Below are positions 11,392 through 25,500 of a stretch of DNA of 64,000 nt, one piece after another. The stretch covers positions 1,759,674-1,823,673 of the forward strand of contig CH003381.1 in assembly GCA_000149265.1 (NCBI GenBank), in the 5' to 3' direction. How positions within the stretch are numbered: position 1 is the first letter of the stretch; each line of letters begins with the position of its first letter. Under the pieces are notes generated by a model. The model was not told the DNA's origin and ran no database searches. It saw only the letters and a program-made list of their open reading frames with translations. A program made the translations under genes and the position numbers. Source of the stretch: Ciona savignyi (lineage: Eukaryota; Chordata; Ascidiacea; Phlebobranchia; Cionidae).

Positions 11392-13599
11392 GCTTATTAA
11401 GTGCCTTGTCCAACAACACAATTTACTAGTCAGTGACCAGTTTCAAATCGTCATATTTTGGTTGAAAGCCGACGACCTTACCCGCTATGCTATTTCACAG
11501 GACTACTGTGTAGTGTTTTAACTATGTTAGATTCCGTTAAAAACGCAATAGGCAATGCGGTAACATAAAAACTACAAAACTAGGATTATATATACACACA
11601 CATTTTATTTTGTTTACTGTACAAATACAGGGGTAAAAACATACTAGTGCATTATTTCGGATTGTATAATCAAAAAAACACAAACTAGTGCTTTATATCG
11701 GATTGTATGAAAGTACAGAAATACAAACATGTGTACACAAATTGAGAATAAAAAATTCACACTTATTACAACCATAAGTGTATCAAAATGTGGCTGTTGA
11801 TGAAATAAAACTTACACAAAATATCACTATACAATTGGTATAATTGGTATGAATGGTGTGTAAGTTAGGTTGGAACTATCCAAATTGAACTTTTCATATT
11901 TCAAATTAAATATGTACAAAATTAAAATATGTACAAAATTTAAAATCACACACACACACATCATTTCTAAAAATTAGGTTAATAAAAGTATAAAATCTAT
12001 GAAGGTATAAGTAAATAATGGATAATGAGTAAGAGAATTATTATTGCCTACCAGCCCGACATGGCACACATAGAAGGCTATATTTTTTTACACTTTATAC
12101 AAGGGGTGTAAATCTTAGGTATAACACCATAGATTAAATACAAAGACACCATTAAATATCTCTAGAAACATTATTTCTTCTACCAAGTCAGTAATACTGA
12201 TGGTAGGAAATGATGCAAGCATTCAAAGAGAACAACATGGAAAACAACTTCCAGTGATTTTCTCGTATACGATACTTATTAAACTAAAACCCATAACATT
12301 TTTGCATGGTAAGTTGGCTGAGAATTTTCCCAGTCATCAAACAAACCTATGCAACTGTTGCTATATAGGGTATTTTAAAAGTTTTTTTTAGTATCTGTAT
12401 TAATTCTTGCCAATATATTAACAGGCCTTGTATTTTTAGGTAAAACAGTGGGAACTTGGTTACCATATGTATTTACCTTGGTTTACAGGTCAAGTTAATG
12501 CCGTCCAAAGAATGGAAGTATTGGCTCATTTAAACACCAGATTTTCGGACTGTCTGTGACCGAAAATCATGTAAAAATTGAAATATTAGTTGTGTAAAAT
12601 TGAAGTATTGACAACAATTTTAACACCACTTAAAAGTTTGCTTTTAAAAGAGCATTTTTAAATCATGATGATCTTTAATTAGGTTGCAACGGTATCGATA
12701 ATCGCGCGTCATCTGACGATAATCAGAAGTAAACATGGGGAATTTCCAAAATATAAACTTAATATCATTTCTGGATTGCAATGCGTTTCGTGAGACTTAA
12801 ACTATCGTTTGTTTTTAAATAAGGCTTGCAAGTAAATTAAATTATTGCAATAAACTTACAAACTGATGTGTAGAACCTTACCACGCTTTATAGTTTATAC
12901 TGAATTAAGGTCGGACATGTATTTAAGTCAGTAACGAAAAGTTCGCTAGTCGCCGATAAGCGTAGTTTCGCAAATATTACTGTTGAAAAGTTTTTCTTGT
13001 AACTTTAATTACTTAAAACGCCATTCGCACGTTGATTGCTTGATTGTTAACATAATATAATAAGGTAGTGCAACTTTTTATTGAGATCCTTATAACATCA
13101 CAATAAGAAGTGTTGCTGCGACATACCAATGCGTTTGTGATAATCCCGCTATAAGGGCTGTTTTTAACGATCACTAAAGACTCATTTTAGGAAAGTGTTC
13201 CAATGTTTTCATCATAAAATAATGCGTATGGGGTACGATGATCGCAAGACGCATTTAAGTTAATGGTAGCTGAGTGGTATCGTGATTATCGCAATTATCG
13301 ATATATTGTTGCAGCCGTTATCTTTACCCCCTGTGGAGTGTTATTTATTACAGTATAAGCTTTTTTAACTTTAGCGTAAAGATACTTTTTATCAATAATA
13401 ATCTCTAAATCAATGGGAGACATTTAAAGCATATAATACCAAATTCCATTTATAAAATATAGACTTTTCGAGCAAAGTTGTGTGTGTGCTAATGTATGTG
13501 TGTGATTTTTTAACCATAAACAAAACAATGGTATACCAACAATGGGGCACAACATACAATAGACTCTGTTTCATTTAACATGTTAACTCCTTCTTAAAT
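11392..13599. other. Gene-poor stretch 3' of gene B
   Basis: AT-rich, with a CA microsatellite near 11947-11960. Some of it is probably 3' untranslated sequence of gene B: on the minus strand an AATAAA signal lies at 13344-13349, about 250 nt past the stop. A possible decayed MITE spans 12682-13318. Its ends resemble each other inverted (GTTGCAACGGTATCGATAAT against GGCTGCAACAATATATCGAT), but no clear target duplication is seen. Confidence 0.4.
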
Positions 13600-14405
13600 T
13601 TAGTGATGGTTTTGAATATAACTTTTCAAACCATCAGCAAATAAATTAAGCTCTATTCCTCTTAAATGGCCCAAAACGAAATCAAGAGTGAACTCTCTAC
13701 CAATGGTAGAGTGAAGTTTGCAGATAACACAAAAGAAGTATGCAGAAGCTGTTCCTGTAAATATTAACTTTACAATTCAATGTGAACCACTGTCTGTAAA
13801 ATATTGAAACAAATGCTGCATTTGAATTTTAAACTGATTTACTTTTGAAACAATACAAGCACTTAATGTATGATTTGATAGGATACGATAGGATACTCAT
13901 TTTTATCCCCGTGAATTAGGAAAACCAAGGGGGTTATCACATGGGCAATCGTCAGATCACCTCGCGCCCATCGTCGGGTTACCGGAGATATTGCAGTGTG
14001 TTGTATATGATAGAAACGTTCCTTTAATTTAGTAGAACCCATTAATCCGCTAGGTTCAGGCAATCTCCGTAAAGTGCCTTGCCACAACCGACTATCTATA
14101 GCGACCAGTTTCGCACCTGCAACCTTACGATTGAAAGGCGACGCACTTAACCGCTAGACCAACGGGCCAGACTGATTCTTGTCCATTAGTAAAATTGACA
14201 GTCATTTAAAATGAAAACAAAATAAAAGTCTGCCCACTTTGTCGACCCATTGCATTGTCATGACTTTCCTGATCCAACTGCAGTTCGGTCAATCCAGCAT
14301 TTCGCCCAAATCTTCTTACATCATTGTGATCAAAACTCCCAATACTATGATTGGTGTCCACGTTGTTGAAAAAGTTCTTGAGATTCAAAATGTCACTTGT
14401 TTCAC
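13600..14405 (-). other. Death-domain exons of gene B
   Basis: Exon 12 (14247-14405) carries the N-terminal half with FGRNAGLTELQLDQESHDN, which fits the helix 2-4 region. Exon 13 (13600-13754) carries the C-terminal half ending KSYIQNHH. The intron holds a SINE (13877-14169). Reading straight through exon 12 would give a stop at once after a truncated domain, so splicing to exon 13 is needed for a whole fold. The exon 13 match to the TNFR1 pattern 'REATLELL...' is what supports it. Confidence 0.75.
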
Positions 14406-17400
14406 CTAAAATGCAAAGTTTTTTTTTGATACAATAATTTTTAACTGTGGTAGTTGATGAAAGTTGCTTAAACCAAGTGGTTTAACAGGTTAAGCTAAAA
14501 CCATAGCAATCTTTCTACTATTTTTAATACACTGCTTTAGCTCCAGTACAAGCATAACATGTTCAAAATGTATCCCTTTAACAAGAAAATGCAATATTGT
14601 GTAGGTTTAACTGATTTAGTTTAACCAATTAATCCACTGGATTCAGGTAATAATAGCTATTTCAAGGACACAAACAACGTTCTAGTGGGCGGTTTTGATT
14701 AAACTACCTGTCAATTAAAAGAACGATTCTCTAATTGTCTAAGCTATAAATCACAATAAACTTACCCGTGTCAGTATTTTGATTTGACTGCAGAATGGAA
14801 ACTTCATCTAGTATTGGTTGTGTGGCATTTTTTTCAGCAGGTTCCGGACTTTGATTTACACACGTACAATCGATCACAATTGCAGTATGTTCTGGCTCAC
14901 ACAAATTTTAAGAATTAACTTAAGTTGTTGTCGAAAACAGTATGGTAAGGATAGAATATAATGATTCCCCATGAATGGAAAAATAGAAGGGCAATCTTAC
15001 AAGGGCAATTATACGAATACCACATAATTCAATAAAAAGGCGTTTTGGTAGAATTTCCAAAAAAATTTAGTAGAACTCCTCATTCTACGGGGTTCAGTAT
15101 AGGCAATGTCCGTTAAGTGCCATATCCAAGGACACAACCGACTGTTAGTTACCGACCAGTTTCGAAATCTTTTTGACTGAAAGGGATGCACTAACCCACC
15201 AACCTTATCAGTCGGACATTTGTATGCATGGATTATGCAGTTATATATACAGTAATTTGTCAAATGACTTACACAATCAACAAATTATTGAAGAAACAAC
15301 TTATACAACAGAATGCTTCTACAATGTGAGTAAATGTTTTACCCCCGTATATTCATTTAACACCAGAGGTGACCTAAAATTTCCCACCCAGCATTTGTTT
15401 AAGTTTTAGTAACACCAAAGATTAATAGTTACTGTATATAACATTTTTTTTTCTGTATTTGTTGGCTTTTAATGAAAAAAAGACAATATGGTTTGACCAC
15501 CTCAACCCTCGTTAGTTACTATTAAAAAAGAGGATAAAGGTAACAATTACAGGACTCTAACTAATGTCTTCAGATTTTACCTTTCGAGTTACCACCATCG
15601 GTGTTAGAGTGTGGTTTTGATTTAACAACCTGTCAATTAAAAACGGTTCTCTAAGCTATGAATTAGGATGAACTTACCTGTGACAGCATTGTGATTTGAC
15701 TGCAGAACTTCAGTAATTAGTGGATGCGCAGCATTTTTTTCAGCAGGTGGTGGACTTTCACTCACATATACACATTCGTTCACAATTGCAGTATGTTCTG
15801 GTTCACACCAATTTTAAGAATTAACTTAGCTAAAGTTGTTGTTAAAATCAGTATGGTTAAAAAAATTTTTCCCAATAATGGGAAAATGAAGGGAATTCTT
15901 ACAAGCGCAATTATCAAAATACTACATAATTCGATAAAAAGGAGTTCTTACACCGGTCACCGTCACATTACTGCAACTACAATCAGGTTACTAGAGCTAG
16001 TGTGTTGCATATAATTAAGACACTTTTGCAGTTTAGTACAACCAATTAATCTTTTCTGTTGAGGTAATGTTAGCTAGGTTTTTCGGCCGAGGTCACAACC
16101 AACTAGCTAGCAACCAGTTTCAACCATACAACTGTTTAACTGATAAGCGTATAACCACACCACGATATTCAATCGGACAATGAAATGTCAATATAGCGTT
16201 ATTTATGGACATAGGATATCCCCATGAACAGAAAAACGCAAAGGGCATTAACACATGATTACCTCACACCCACCATCGGGTTACTAGAGCTATTGCAGTT
16301 TGTTATGCATGATTCAGACATTTCATTAATTTAGTAGAACCCCTTATTCTACTGGGTTAAGTTTAAGCAATGTCTGTTAAGTGCCTTACCCAAGGACACA
16401 ACCGACTAGCTAGTTTTAAAATCCTTTTAGCTAAAAGGTGATGCACTAACCCACCAAGCTAATCAATCGGACATTTGTATGCATGGATTATACAGGTATA
16501 TATATACAGTCATTTGTCTAAAAGGTGATGCACTAACCCACCAAGCTAATCAGTCGGACATTTGTATGCATGGATTATACAGTTATATATATATACAGTC
16601 ATTTGTCAAGTATCCTAACTAAAATCCCAACAAGTATCCTAACTAAATTACCAAAAAAAACATTTGATGTTGAAAACCCAATCATTATATTATCAAGATT
16701 TACCTGATGATGAAACCTGTGATATAGTGACACCATGTTTTTTTGGGACATCAAACGATTCATTGTTGAATGTTCTTCCACCTGTTGCAGCATCAGCTGA
16801 GAACAATGGGACAAACATGTTATCTGGAATTATTCCAAAACAGACAAGTAGCCAAATGGTTACATGATTTAAAATCATCTAAAAAATAGTTGGTAGTATG
16901 ATCAGCCTTAAGCAAGGCACTTGTTTAAGCCTGGTAGTTTATTTGGTTAAACTAAAGAGAGTTAAAAATCATAAATGTGGAGGTTATGGAAAAACTTCAC
17001 TGGGGATTTTTTCTGATAAATATATCCTTATGATAGCTAGTAGCCTACTTTACAAAGATAAATCAAAATTTATTTATTTTTGCTCAAATTTATTAATCCA
17101 TCGATTCAAACAGATTTTTTTATCCTTTACAGTATAAACACAAAATTTCTATCAAAGAGTGGAGGTTAATATAAATTAATATTTTAGCTTTTACTTTATT
17201 TAGAGACACGTAACACCAAAAATAAAAATGTCAAACTATGCCTGTTCTTAGTATTCACCCAGAATTACCATCTCTTAAGGATATTGGACTAGTTATGTCA
17301 CAAATGTCATGTTCACTTTGGACATGAATGGACCCAGAATTAAATTATTTCTGAGACAGCATCTAAAGATTTTAAAAATTGTTATTGCAATACAGAAAAA

Positions 17401-20400
17401 TTACTACATAATTTATTTACAAGTTGAATCCATCTTTTATTTTTCTATAGTTCATTAAAAAAATAATGTTTTATTTTTCTACTTTAACGTCAACCCTCGT
17501 TAGTTCCTATTAAACTAACAAAAAAGGATAAAGGTAACAATGACAGGAATTTAACTAATGTCTTAAGATTTTACCTATTGAATTACCACCATCTGAGTTT
17601 TGCAACAATGTTTCTAAAGTGGGATCATCATCATTGGATTCAATCTCAGATGGTAAATGAGTTGGAGAATCACCTGGTAATTTAAAAGTTTTTGCAATAG
17701 GAAGTCTTGTTTATTCCCCAGGACTGGAATAAAGAAGGATGGTACAACACTAGAAATAAACAAAGAAGTACAGCTATTATAATGTTTTAAACATTTTATA
17801 CTTTTCAAGAATAATGCCTAAAACATGTTAAAAGGCTTAACCTTTATTAATGGAAATAATAGTGATAGCTTTAACAATAGATAGTATTAACCGACACAGT
17901 ATTTCATAACTTGTATACAAATGAGTATATGCACAAATGGTACATTTAGTCATATGCCAGTGCGGCATTCCTTAAATACATAACAACCAATGTGAAACAC
18001 AGAAAAGCTATTATAACATTACCAAGAAATAAAAATTTACCTTTGTCTTTATCAACTAACGGTTTTGCTGACTTCTTCCATTTTTTCTGTCAAATTAACA
18101 ATAAAAATATTAAATTTTGTTTTATAATGTTGTTTGCTCTTTGAGAATATATAATTTAATGTAATACTAAAATCTGTATTGTATGGACATACTTCATAGT
18201 GATAGCAGAAAGTTAATGTATGTTTATGTATGACACAGAAAAAAGAAGTTTATCTTTATTAGGTAAAACATAGAAAGTGTAACATACATTTTGATATTAT
18301 TTTATTTACCCAGTTGGGTTGTCACAGCTGTTACAGTAAGTTATATGTGTAATAAATTACTTTGTTTTAAATTCAATTAAAAAATCCTGTGGCCTGGGAT
18401 TAAGCAATATCTGTTAAGTGTCTTTTTTATTTACTCTTTTCAATACGAAATTTTATGCAGCAAAAATTAATAACTAAAACTTTTTTTTATGTGTAAAGTG
18501 AGCTAATCAATCAGTTCTGGTTATAAAGCAAGAAATATCAAACATTTTTCCTAATTAAAGATTCACTAATATGTTATTAAAAACCTTAATTTTTTTAATT
18601 AATATTTTGGACCTCAAAAATTGAATATGACGCATATTTTATTTTTTCTGTGTAATATTGTTCTTGTCCTTGATAAGCTTTGAAGCCCAATATCTTAGGT
18701 TTAAAAAGATTTAATACTTCCAAATGTTATATATTATATACTACATCATGAACATGAAGCAGCCATGTACATACGGTCACCCGAAACCAACTTAAATAGA
18801 CAGAGAATTTAAATACCAACAAAAAAGATTGCGGCAAAACATACCGTCGTCAACCCATTAATGGGAAATATCAAGAAAGTGAACCCAACTGTGTGCAATA
18901 ACACGCCATTTTGTATAAAGGGAACCAGTAAACAATCTGCTATAACACCCAATTTAACAAAGGGAAGTGGTGGTATGGTGGTTGTAGATACATATTAGAT
19001 ACAAAGTGGCAAATTTAGGGTAAATCATTAGATGGGAATTCCCAGCAGACCATAATATGCAAAAAAAAACAGGTTTCGGTTTGTAATCTTTAATATCTGA
19101 TATTACAACTGGAAAGAAGTATTTATTATAGATAAGTAAGTAGTTTAAGTTGCAGATATGTAAAATGAATTTGGAAAATACAGGACTTAAAATAACCAAG
19201 TTTACTTGGGAATCCAAAAAATAAATATCATAGATTATGGTGAAAATTTGTTTAGAAATAGTGATGGTTAAAAATTCCTTGACACGTTCTAGTTATTTAT
19301 TAAACAATTCAATTATAGCATAAACCCAAAAATTATTTTCTATATTTATACTTACATATATCCATATGAAGCAGATTCCAAGGACGAGTAAAAATAAAAT
19401 AGGCGAAGTCAAAAATGTAAAAACTCGAAAGAAAATGAATTCACCATCTGAAATAAGTAAAAAAAAAACATAAAACACACACTTAACAAATTATAATGTG
19501 CCATAATCAAGGTAATGAAACAATTAGGAGTATAAAAAAGTGGAAATTTTTTTGTGGTTAAAAAAAGGATTACTCCTTTAGAATATATGTGTTTGATTCA
19601 AAAATAGATCAATACATATATATATAACTTAATATTTAAATACTTTGAGATCTAAATTTCAAATATTTCAAATTCCATATTTTGCTTTATTTCCCTAACC
19701 CGCAAATCGTACACAAATATTAGTTACTTACCATGTGGAGCTAGTTCAGCATGTGTAGTTGGTTCCAATGTTTTGGCTTCAGTTGTAACTTGAATGCTCT
19801 GTGGGGTCTGAGTTGTCTTTTTTCTGAAATAACGTTACAACAAAGATACTTCTTGTTTGAATAACTGATCTAATCGGAATCTTGGCAAAAAGGGAGTTGT
19901 TAAAACTAACAAACAAAAAAAGTTGTATCACTGGTTAACTAATTTGCAGACAGATCAAGAAATGTTAAAAGATTATTATTATAAGATATGGTGATACAAT
20001 GTGATACAATATGATATCCTGAAATAATGTAAATTTTATCTTTAACAGTAAAATAATTCTTTATATTAAACATTAACTTACTCTAAAAGATTACAAAATA
20101 CTTATACAGAAGATTCAGTTTAACCCAAAGTTTAGCTCAATGAAATGCATTTTCCTTTTTTTGATATGTACATAAATATATCCCATCATTCTAGTTCAGG
20201 TGAAAACTTTGCTGCACGAAAAAAATTAGCCATCCTATGACACACCCTACTGCACGTATATTTCCATTAAAAAACCCACATGTATAGCAGAAGTTTAACT
20301 TAGTATAGGATACCTATGTGGTAAATGTTGACACTTTAGTTATTGCAAAGTACTCTTATGCCGATATTAGAAAAAATCATAAATTTTAATAATAACTTGA

Positions 20401-22569
20401 TTTTATTTTCATTGTATTTAAAAGTATCGATTTTTACATTTTGTTATGAATCTTTGAATATTAAAGATTTTAAAGTTAATTTCCTACCTCTTTTTTCTGC
20501 ATGGCTCTGTAGCAGACACTACGTTGGACTCAAACCCTCTAACACATTTTTGACATACAGTGTCTTTTTCAGGAGTTCCCATTTCAACCCGACCGAAGCC
20601 TATTTTACAGGGTGTGTGAGACTCGCATTCTGTTGAGGAAACCTCAAAATATCCATCTCTGCATATGCACCTTAGAAACACCAAGTAATAAATAAATACT
20701 AGTCCGAAAGGTAGCCTATTCTGAAGACACTATGAACAAAAACAAAAAAGCTATATTTAACAAAAACAAAAAGCTATAATCAATTTGAAACAAGTGTGTT
20801 GCTGTAACTTTCAAGAATGTTACGTAGTACCAAAGGCAGTCTGTAGGTTGATTTACTTGCACAATTGCTCACTTGTCAACAAAGTCATAACATAACATAG
20901 CATTATGTAAGATACAGACTATACAGACTACAGAATAGGATACTAGCATGGATTGAAAATAAAATTAGGTTCAAATGATGATGTTTAACAAATGTTTTCG
21001 ATTGATCAATTTTATGGACCTACTGTCGTTTAAGTATTTTTTATTTGAAATCTAAATCAGGAGGATAGGATATTCATGTTTATCCCCGTGAATGGGAAAA
21101 CCTAGGGGGTTAACACACGGGCAATCGTCAGATCACCTCGCGCCCACCGTCGGGTTTGCGGAGCTATTGCAGTATGTTGTATATGATACATTCGTTTCTT
21201 CAATTTAGAAGAACCCATTAATCCGCTGGGTTCAGGCAATGTCTGTTAAGTGGCTTGCCCAAGGACACAATCGACTAGCTATTGACCAGTTTCGAGTCTA
21301 CAACCCTTCAGCTGAAAGGTGTCGCACTAAACCACCAGACTAAGCGGTCGGACAATTAAATCACATTGTAAATTATGCTCAAAACACACAAATTCTTATG
21401 TTTAAATCAATAGTTCCATTAGATTATAATACAAATTGCATTTACATAGAGATTATTTGCAGCCATTTTCGAAAAAAATTGCTTTGTTCATCTGATATTT
21501 ATGATTTAAAAAATGATTGCGATACATAGCTATTAGTTAGGCCAGCAGTAGGCTAATGCTCTTAGTTATAACTTACTTTGGGCATACTGCAGCATTTCCC
21601 TCGAAGTATTGCTGGTCTTTCCGGCACATATTCTTAGTAATGTTTGGTACAATGCAGTTGTGTTGAAAATGGGCATTGAAGGGCATGCAGGTACCTTCTG
21701 GGCATGCCTGACAGTCGGTGTCCGAAGAATCCTTTGCGCTACAAACAAGTTATTTTCTTAAACTTAAAATTTTTATGGTAAATGTTTTTGTGTTTGGATT
21801 TCAATCAAAATAGTCACAAATTGTAACATGTTGGTTAATTTAACAGTAACTAAATTTAACACAATTGCGAATTGCCATTTTCTTCTCTTAATAATATTAA
21901 TGGTAATTTAGTTGTTTTTTTTTACAGGAGAGTTTCAGCTTGTGCCAATATCTAATTAGATAAATACCTGCAAAAGTTTCTACAATATTCGCCTGCATTG
22001 CACCCACAGCACGGTATTTCATCTAATTCGGCTATATAATTCATATACCGCCCACTTTCATTGGGGAGTAGTGTGTGAGAACAAGGATTGTCCAAAATCA
22101 CCATGTCATCAGAAGCAAAACAAAACTGAAATTAAATAACCTGTCTCAGCGGGTAAAAAACTCTTTTTCAAATAGAAACAAACAATTGCTTTCCAAGCAT
22201 AACACTCTTTTGCCCTTTCAACTACAAAATTTAATTTGAATACTAAATTTATAAAGCTGTAAACTTGTTTCTCATTTCCTTATTTCAAACATATTAAATC
22301 ACTTTAAAAACTTTGAAAGGAATTTGATTTTTTTTGGTTAGAGATTAAATCGAAATTATTCACCATAATGATGTTTTGAAATTATGTATTGCAAGTTAAC
22401 ATCAATACTGTGAACAATTTATGTTGAAATATATAATCAGTAAAGTAAGAATTGTTGTAATTTGACCAATAAAACTAATTTAATGTATCACAAATTCACT
22501 TACGTTAGGCCTTTTTAGAAGCATAACAAAACCTAAAATCATAAGATATCTTTCATATTGTCTTGCCAT
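13600..22569 (-). CDS. TNF-receptor-like death-domain receptor, gene B
   Basis: Exons, 5' to 3': 22504-22569, 21968-22125, 21577-21738, 20488-20670, 19732-19823, 19356-19447, 18041-18086, 17575-17673, 16704-16823, 15678-15797, 14766-14891, 14247-14405, 13600-13754. All boundaries are GT/AG and phases agree; the product is 525 aa. Residues 1-22 are a signal peptide, 23-190 are three cysteine-rich TNFR repeats (CCGC; CQACPEGTC; CRDGYF...CQKC), 191-220 a Thr-rich stalk, about 225-250 the membrane span, followed by a basic KKWKK stop-transfer. The tail ends in a death domain (about 425-520). Its REFTLDFVLGHLRGIEL part matches helices 5-6 of TNFR1-type domains, and LTELQLDQ matches the helix 3 region. 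Known role of the family: TNF-ligand sensing and recruitment of death-domain adaptors. The donor of exon 12 could instead be at 14238, in the same phase, adding three residues. Exons 10 and 11 are duplicates of each other. Confidence 0.85.
13877..14169 (-). repeat. tRNA-derived SINE in the last intron of gene B
   Basis: Head near 14169 (GGTCTAGCGGTTAAGTGCGT on the minus strand), body, and a GGATA-type tail near 13880. It is little diverged from the copies at 27319 and 47452. Confidence 0.85.
14690..16170. repeat. Tandem duplication of one gene B exon with its intron
   Basis: Exon 14766-14891 and exon 15678-15797, together with their flanking intron and a decayed SINE piece, are two copies of a unit of about 906 bp. 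Matching landmarks are the acceptor region (14891 and 15797), the TTTTAAGAATTAACTTA stretch beside it, and the decayed SINE parts at 14945-15215 and 15850-16170. Confidence 0.7.
16205..16610 (-). repeat. Diverged SINE plus 87-90 bp tandem repeat
   Basis: A decayed member of the GGATA-tail SINE family. At its head side a unit of about 87-90 bp (AAAAGGTGATGCACTAACCC through CAGTCATTTGTC) is repeated twice (about 16433-16608). The same SINE occurs at 28355-28625 because the region is part of the 12 kb duplication. Confidence 0.6.
21062..21351 (-). repeat. tRNA-derived SINE in intron 3 of gene B
   Basis: A full-length member of the GGATA-tail family; the same insertion is present in gene C at 37240-37520. 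It was therefore in place before the segment was duplicated. Confidence 0.85.
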
Positions 22570-25500
22570 CGAAACACTCTTGACAGACGTGGTTTCAACA
22601 TTCAATTCAGCAGTCTGTTTATGTGTCTTATTTTCTAAGGAGTTCCGCTAAATAAACTGGAAATTTCTCTAAATTGTAATCAGATTAGTAAGTTCGATGT
22701 TTTGGTTATGTAGAATAGAAGACTACATACACCCACTGATAAAAAAAAGAATATGGAGAAGAAAAAAATTTACTTATGTATAACTTTACAAAATATTAAC
22801 AAACTATTTAATATTTGTAGTTATTGTGTTGGTTCTGTATTTAGCAGGTTATAAACCTTTTGTGTGCAGTGGTGCTCTTGGGTAAATTGATAGAATGGAT
22901 ATTTATGTTTTGTGCAAAAGAACAAAAATCTTGTTAGATTACATCTCGACCACCATGAAGATACTACATCTTTTGCACTGTACTATGTATAATGGGTACA
23001 TATTTTTAATATTAGTAGAACCATTCATTCACTGGGTCCAGGTAATACCCCAAGTGCGTTGCCCAAGAACAACCTACTATCAAATGAGCAATTTTATTGG
23101 TATTTCCTTTTAACTGAAAAGGTGATGCGCTAAACAATTAGGGTTTAAATAATATTTAATGTGTTTTTGATGTGTTTTTTCATAGTTTTGTGCTCCTATC
23201 CTTGTACAATTTTAAGGATTAGTACTAATTCTCAGTATGACCATTTTTATAGATAAAAAATAATGGGAAATGAGTCCCATAACCAGATATAACACAATTA
23301 TAAAATATACACAGACTTTTAAAATAGCAAACAACCAACTAGATTGTTGTGATAAACAAAAACTAAGCAGCAAAGTTTTACAGAACATGGTCAATTTGGG
23401 TAAATGGTTAGTTTCAAGGGCTGGTTAAGAAAAAATGTTGGATACATGTGGGGTGCATTTACTCATAAAATAATTATAAAACACTTGAGCTGTACTCCAG
23501 GCAAACTTCGTAAAAAACACATATCTATGGCCTCAAGATCCGAAACTGTTCTTTCGCTGGAGGGGAATAACCGATTTTAAAACTATTTATTAATAAAATA
23601 ATATAAAACTAAAAGCTGTAAAGCATTCCGTCAGATAACTATATAAAATCTGTTTAATTTTAAATTTAAAGATTCAACCATTATCGTTTAGATGCGACTG
23701 CGACCAACTCTAGTGCTAATTTAAAAAGCGGAACTGCAGCGTTACTAAACAATGAAGTTGTTTTACGCGCGATTGGAGCGTTAGGCTTGTAGGCCTACAA
23801 TGATTATAAACTTTTTATAAATATAAACTTTTTATAATCATTGGCTTGTAGCAACCATTGTTACGTGCGTACAAACGATGGCGCAACCTTTGTAAAATAA
23901 AACTTGGTATTAGAAAAATATTATCTTTACCTTTTATCTGTTATCCCTAAAAATATAACTGTACGTATGCACGATATGTATGTATCAAATCGATTACACA
24001 TTTTCTTGTAGAACGGATAGCGTTTATTTTATAAATCTAAATCGCAGAGCTTCGTAGATTTAGGAAAATCGTGTATTAGATGCTACGCAAGATTATTAGG
24101 TTATTATAAGTTCATTAAACAAATAAAAAAAAATTTACTGGTTTGGGTTTGGAGTTTTTCCGGTTCGGGGTAAACAAGTTTTTTCCATATAATTACAAAT
24201 TAAACAATAATGGTCGTTTATTTTTTTAATGGATAACGATGTTTTAAATAAAACAACTATGCACTAAAAACAACAAAAAAACTTCTCTCTAATGATCAAA
24301 AGTCGGCTAATACAAGTTTAGCCAAACTTCGTAATACGGTCCAATTGTTCCGGTTTTTAGCGAATCACAGTCCAGTGCGTGTTATTTATCCGCCAATGAG
24401 AGAGCGTCACGAGACTTATGATCACAAGACTTAAGATCACGTGAACTTCACGTCATTCGAGAAATTCTATGCTACTAGTTTACTCGAAGAGTCAAACCCG
24501 CATTGAACCCGCATTGAACCCGCTTACGTTACAGATACACATATTTGTTAACTTATTGTCAAAATTATTGCAGAGTTATTGGCGATTTTGTTTAACCATA
24601 CACGTCTGCGCCAATCTATTACGTAATCTATCTGTAATTAGCGCGAATTGGTCTTGTTATTAAGTAGCCTACATGCTATTAAGAACATTTTCTTAATAAC
24701 TTACTTAGGCTAAGTTAACTTTGGTTGATTCCTAGTTAGCAAGTACTTTATTGGGTTTAACAATATTTGACAAATGTTTTTTAATAACTTACAATATGCG
24801 GTGGATAAATACTGTCTTTAAAATAAAAACTGCAATAGTCCCAGAAGTTACCAGTGCAACTGAGACGAGTAGATGTCAGCCACGAGTTAAACACCAATAT
24901 TTATAAAATTCATTGCGATTGTTTGCGTTGTCAATAACTTACTTTATAGGCTAAGTTGGCTTTGATTGATTCCTAGTTAGCAAACACTATATTAGATTAA
25001 ACAATATTTCACATCGAGCGTAAAACGACAAATAAATATATTTTCATATAGGTTTTGGAAATTGGTGCTAGTTTAAATACGACCAAATGTATTACACTAT
25101 ATTTAATACACATTAGCTAACACGTCTAAAGAGTTTGTCGTTGTGTTTTTGTAGGGGTAAAAATGGACTTGGTAGCCCAAATACGGGTTTTGTTTCCTAA
25201 CCAAGACAAGATTGGTTTTGAATGACATGATAAGACTTAACAAAGAACTTTAAATTTTAAAGGACGCGAAGCAAACAAAACGGCATATTAAAATAGAAGT
25301 CCAAACGTGTTTGTTTTGGGAAATCTGTCTAGACTTTCAGCACCTATAGAGGTTCAGCATTGACCGATGTTATGCAGAGTCATTCAAGCGATAACTGCTG
25401 TGTTGCAATACTTTGAGCTCAGGTTTTACACATTCAACGTTCCAAATGCAGTTGCTTACTGTGTATCTCAGTATAAACTCACTCGAAGACTGTACAGTAA

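Noticed and set aside
11947-11960. CA repeat
   Set aside because: Ordinary microsatellite.
12682-13318. Possible hAT-like MITE
   Set aside because: Ends resemble each other inverted, but no target duplication could be recognised, so it is mentioned only under the gene-poor stretch.
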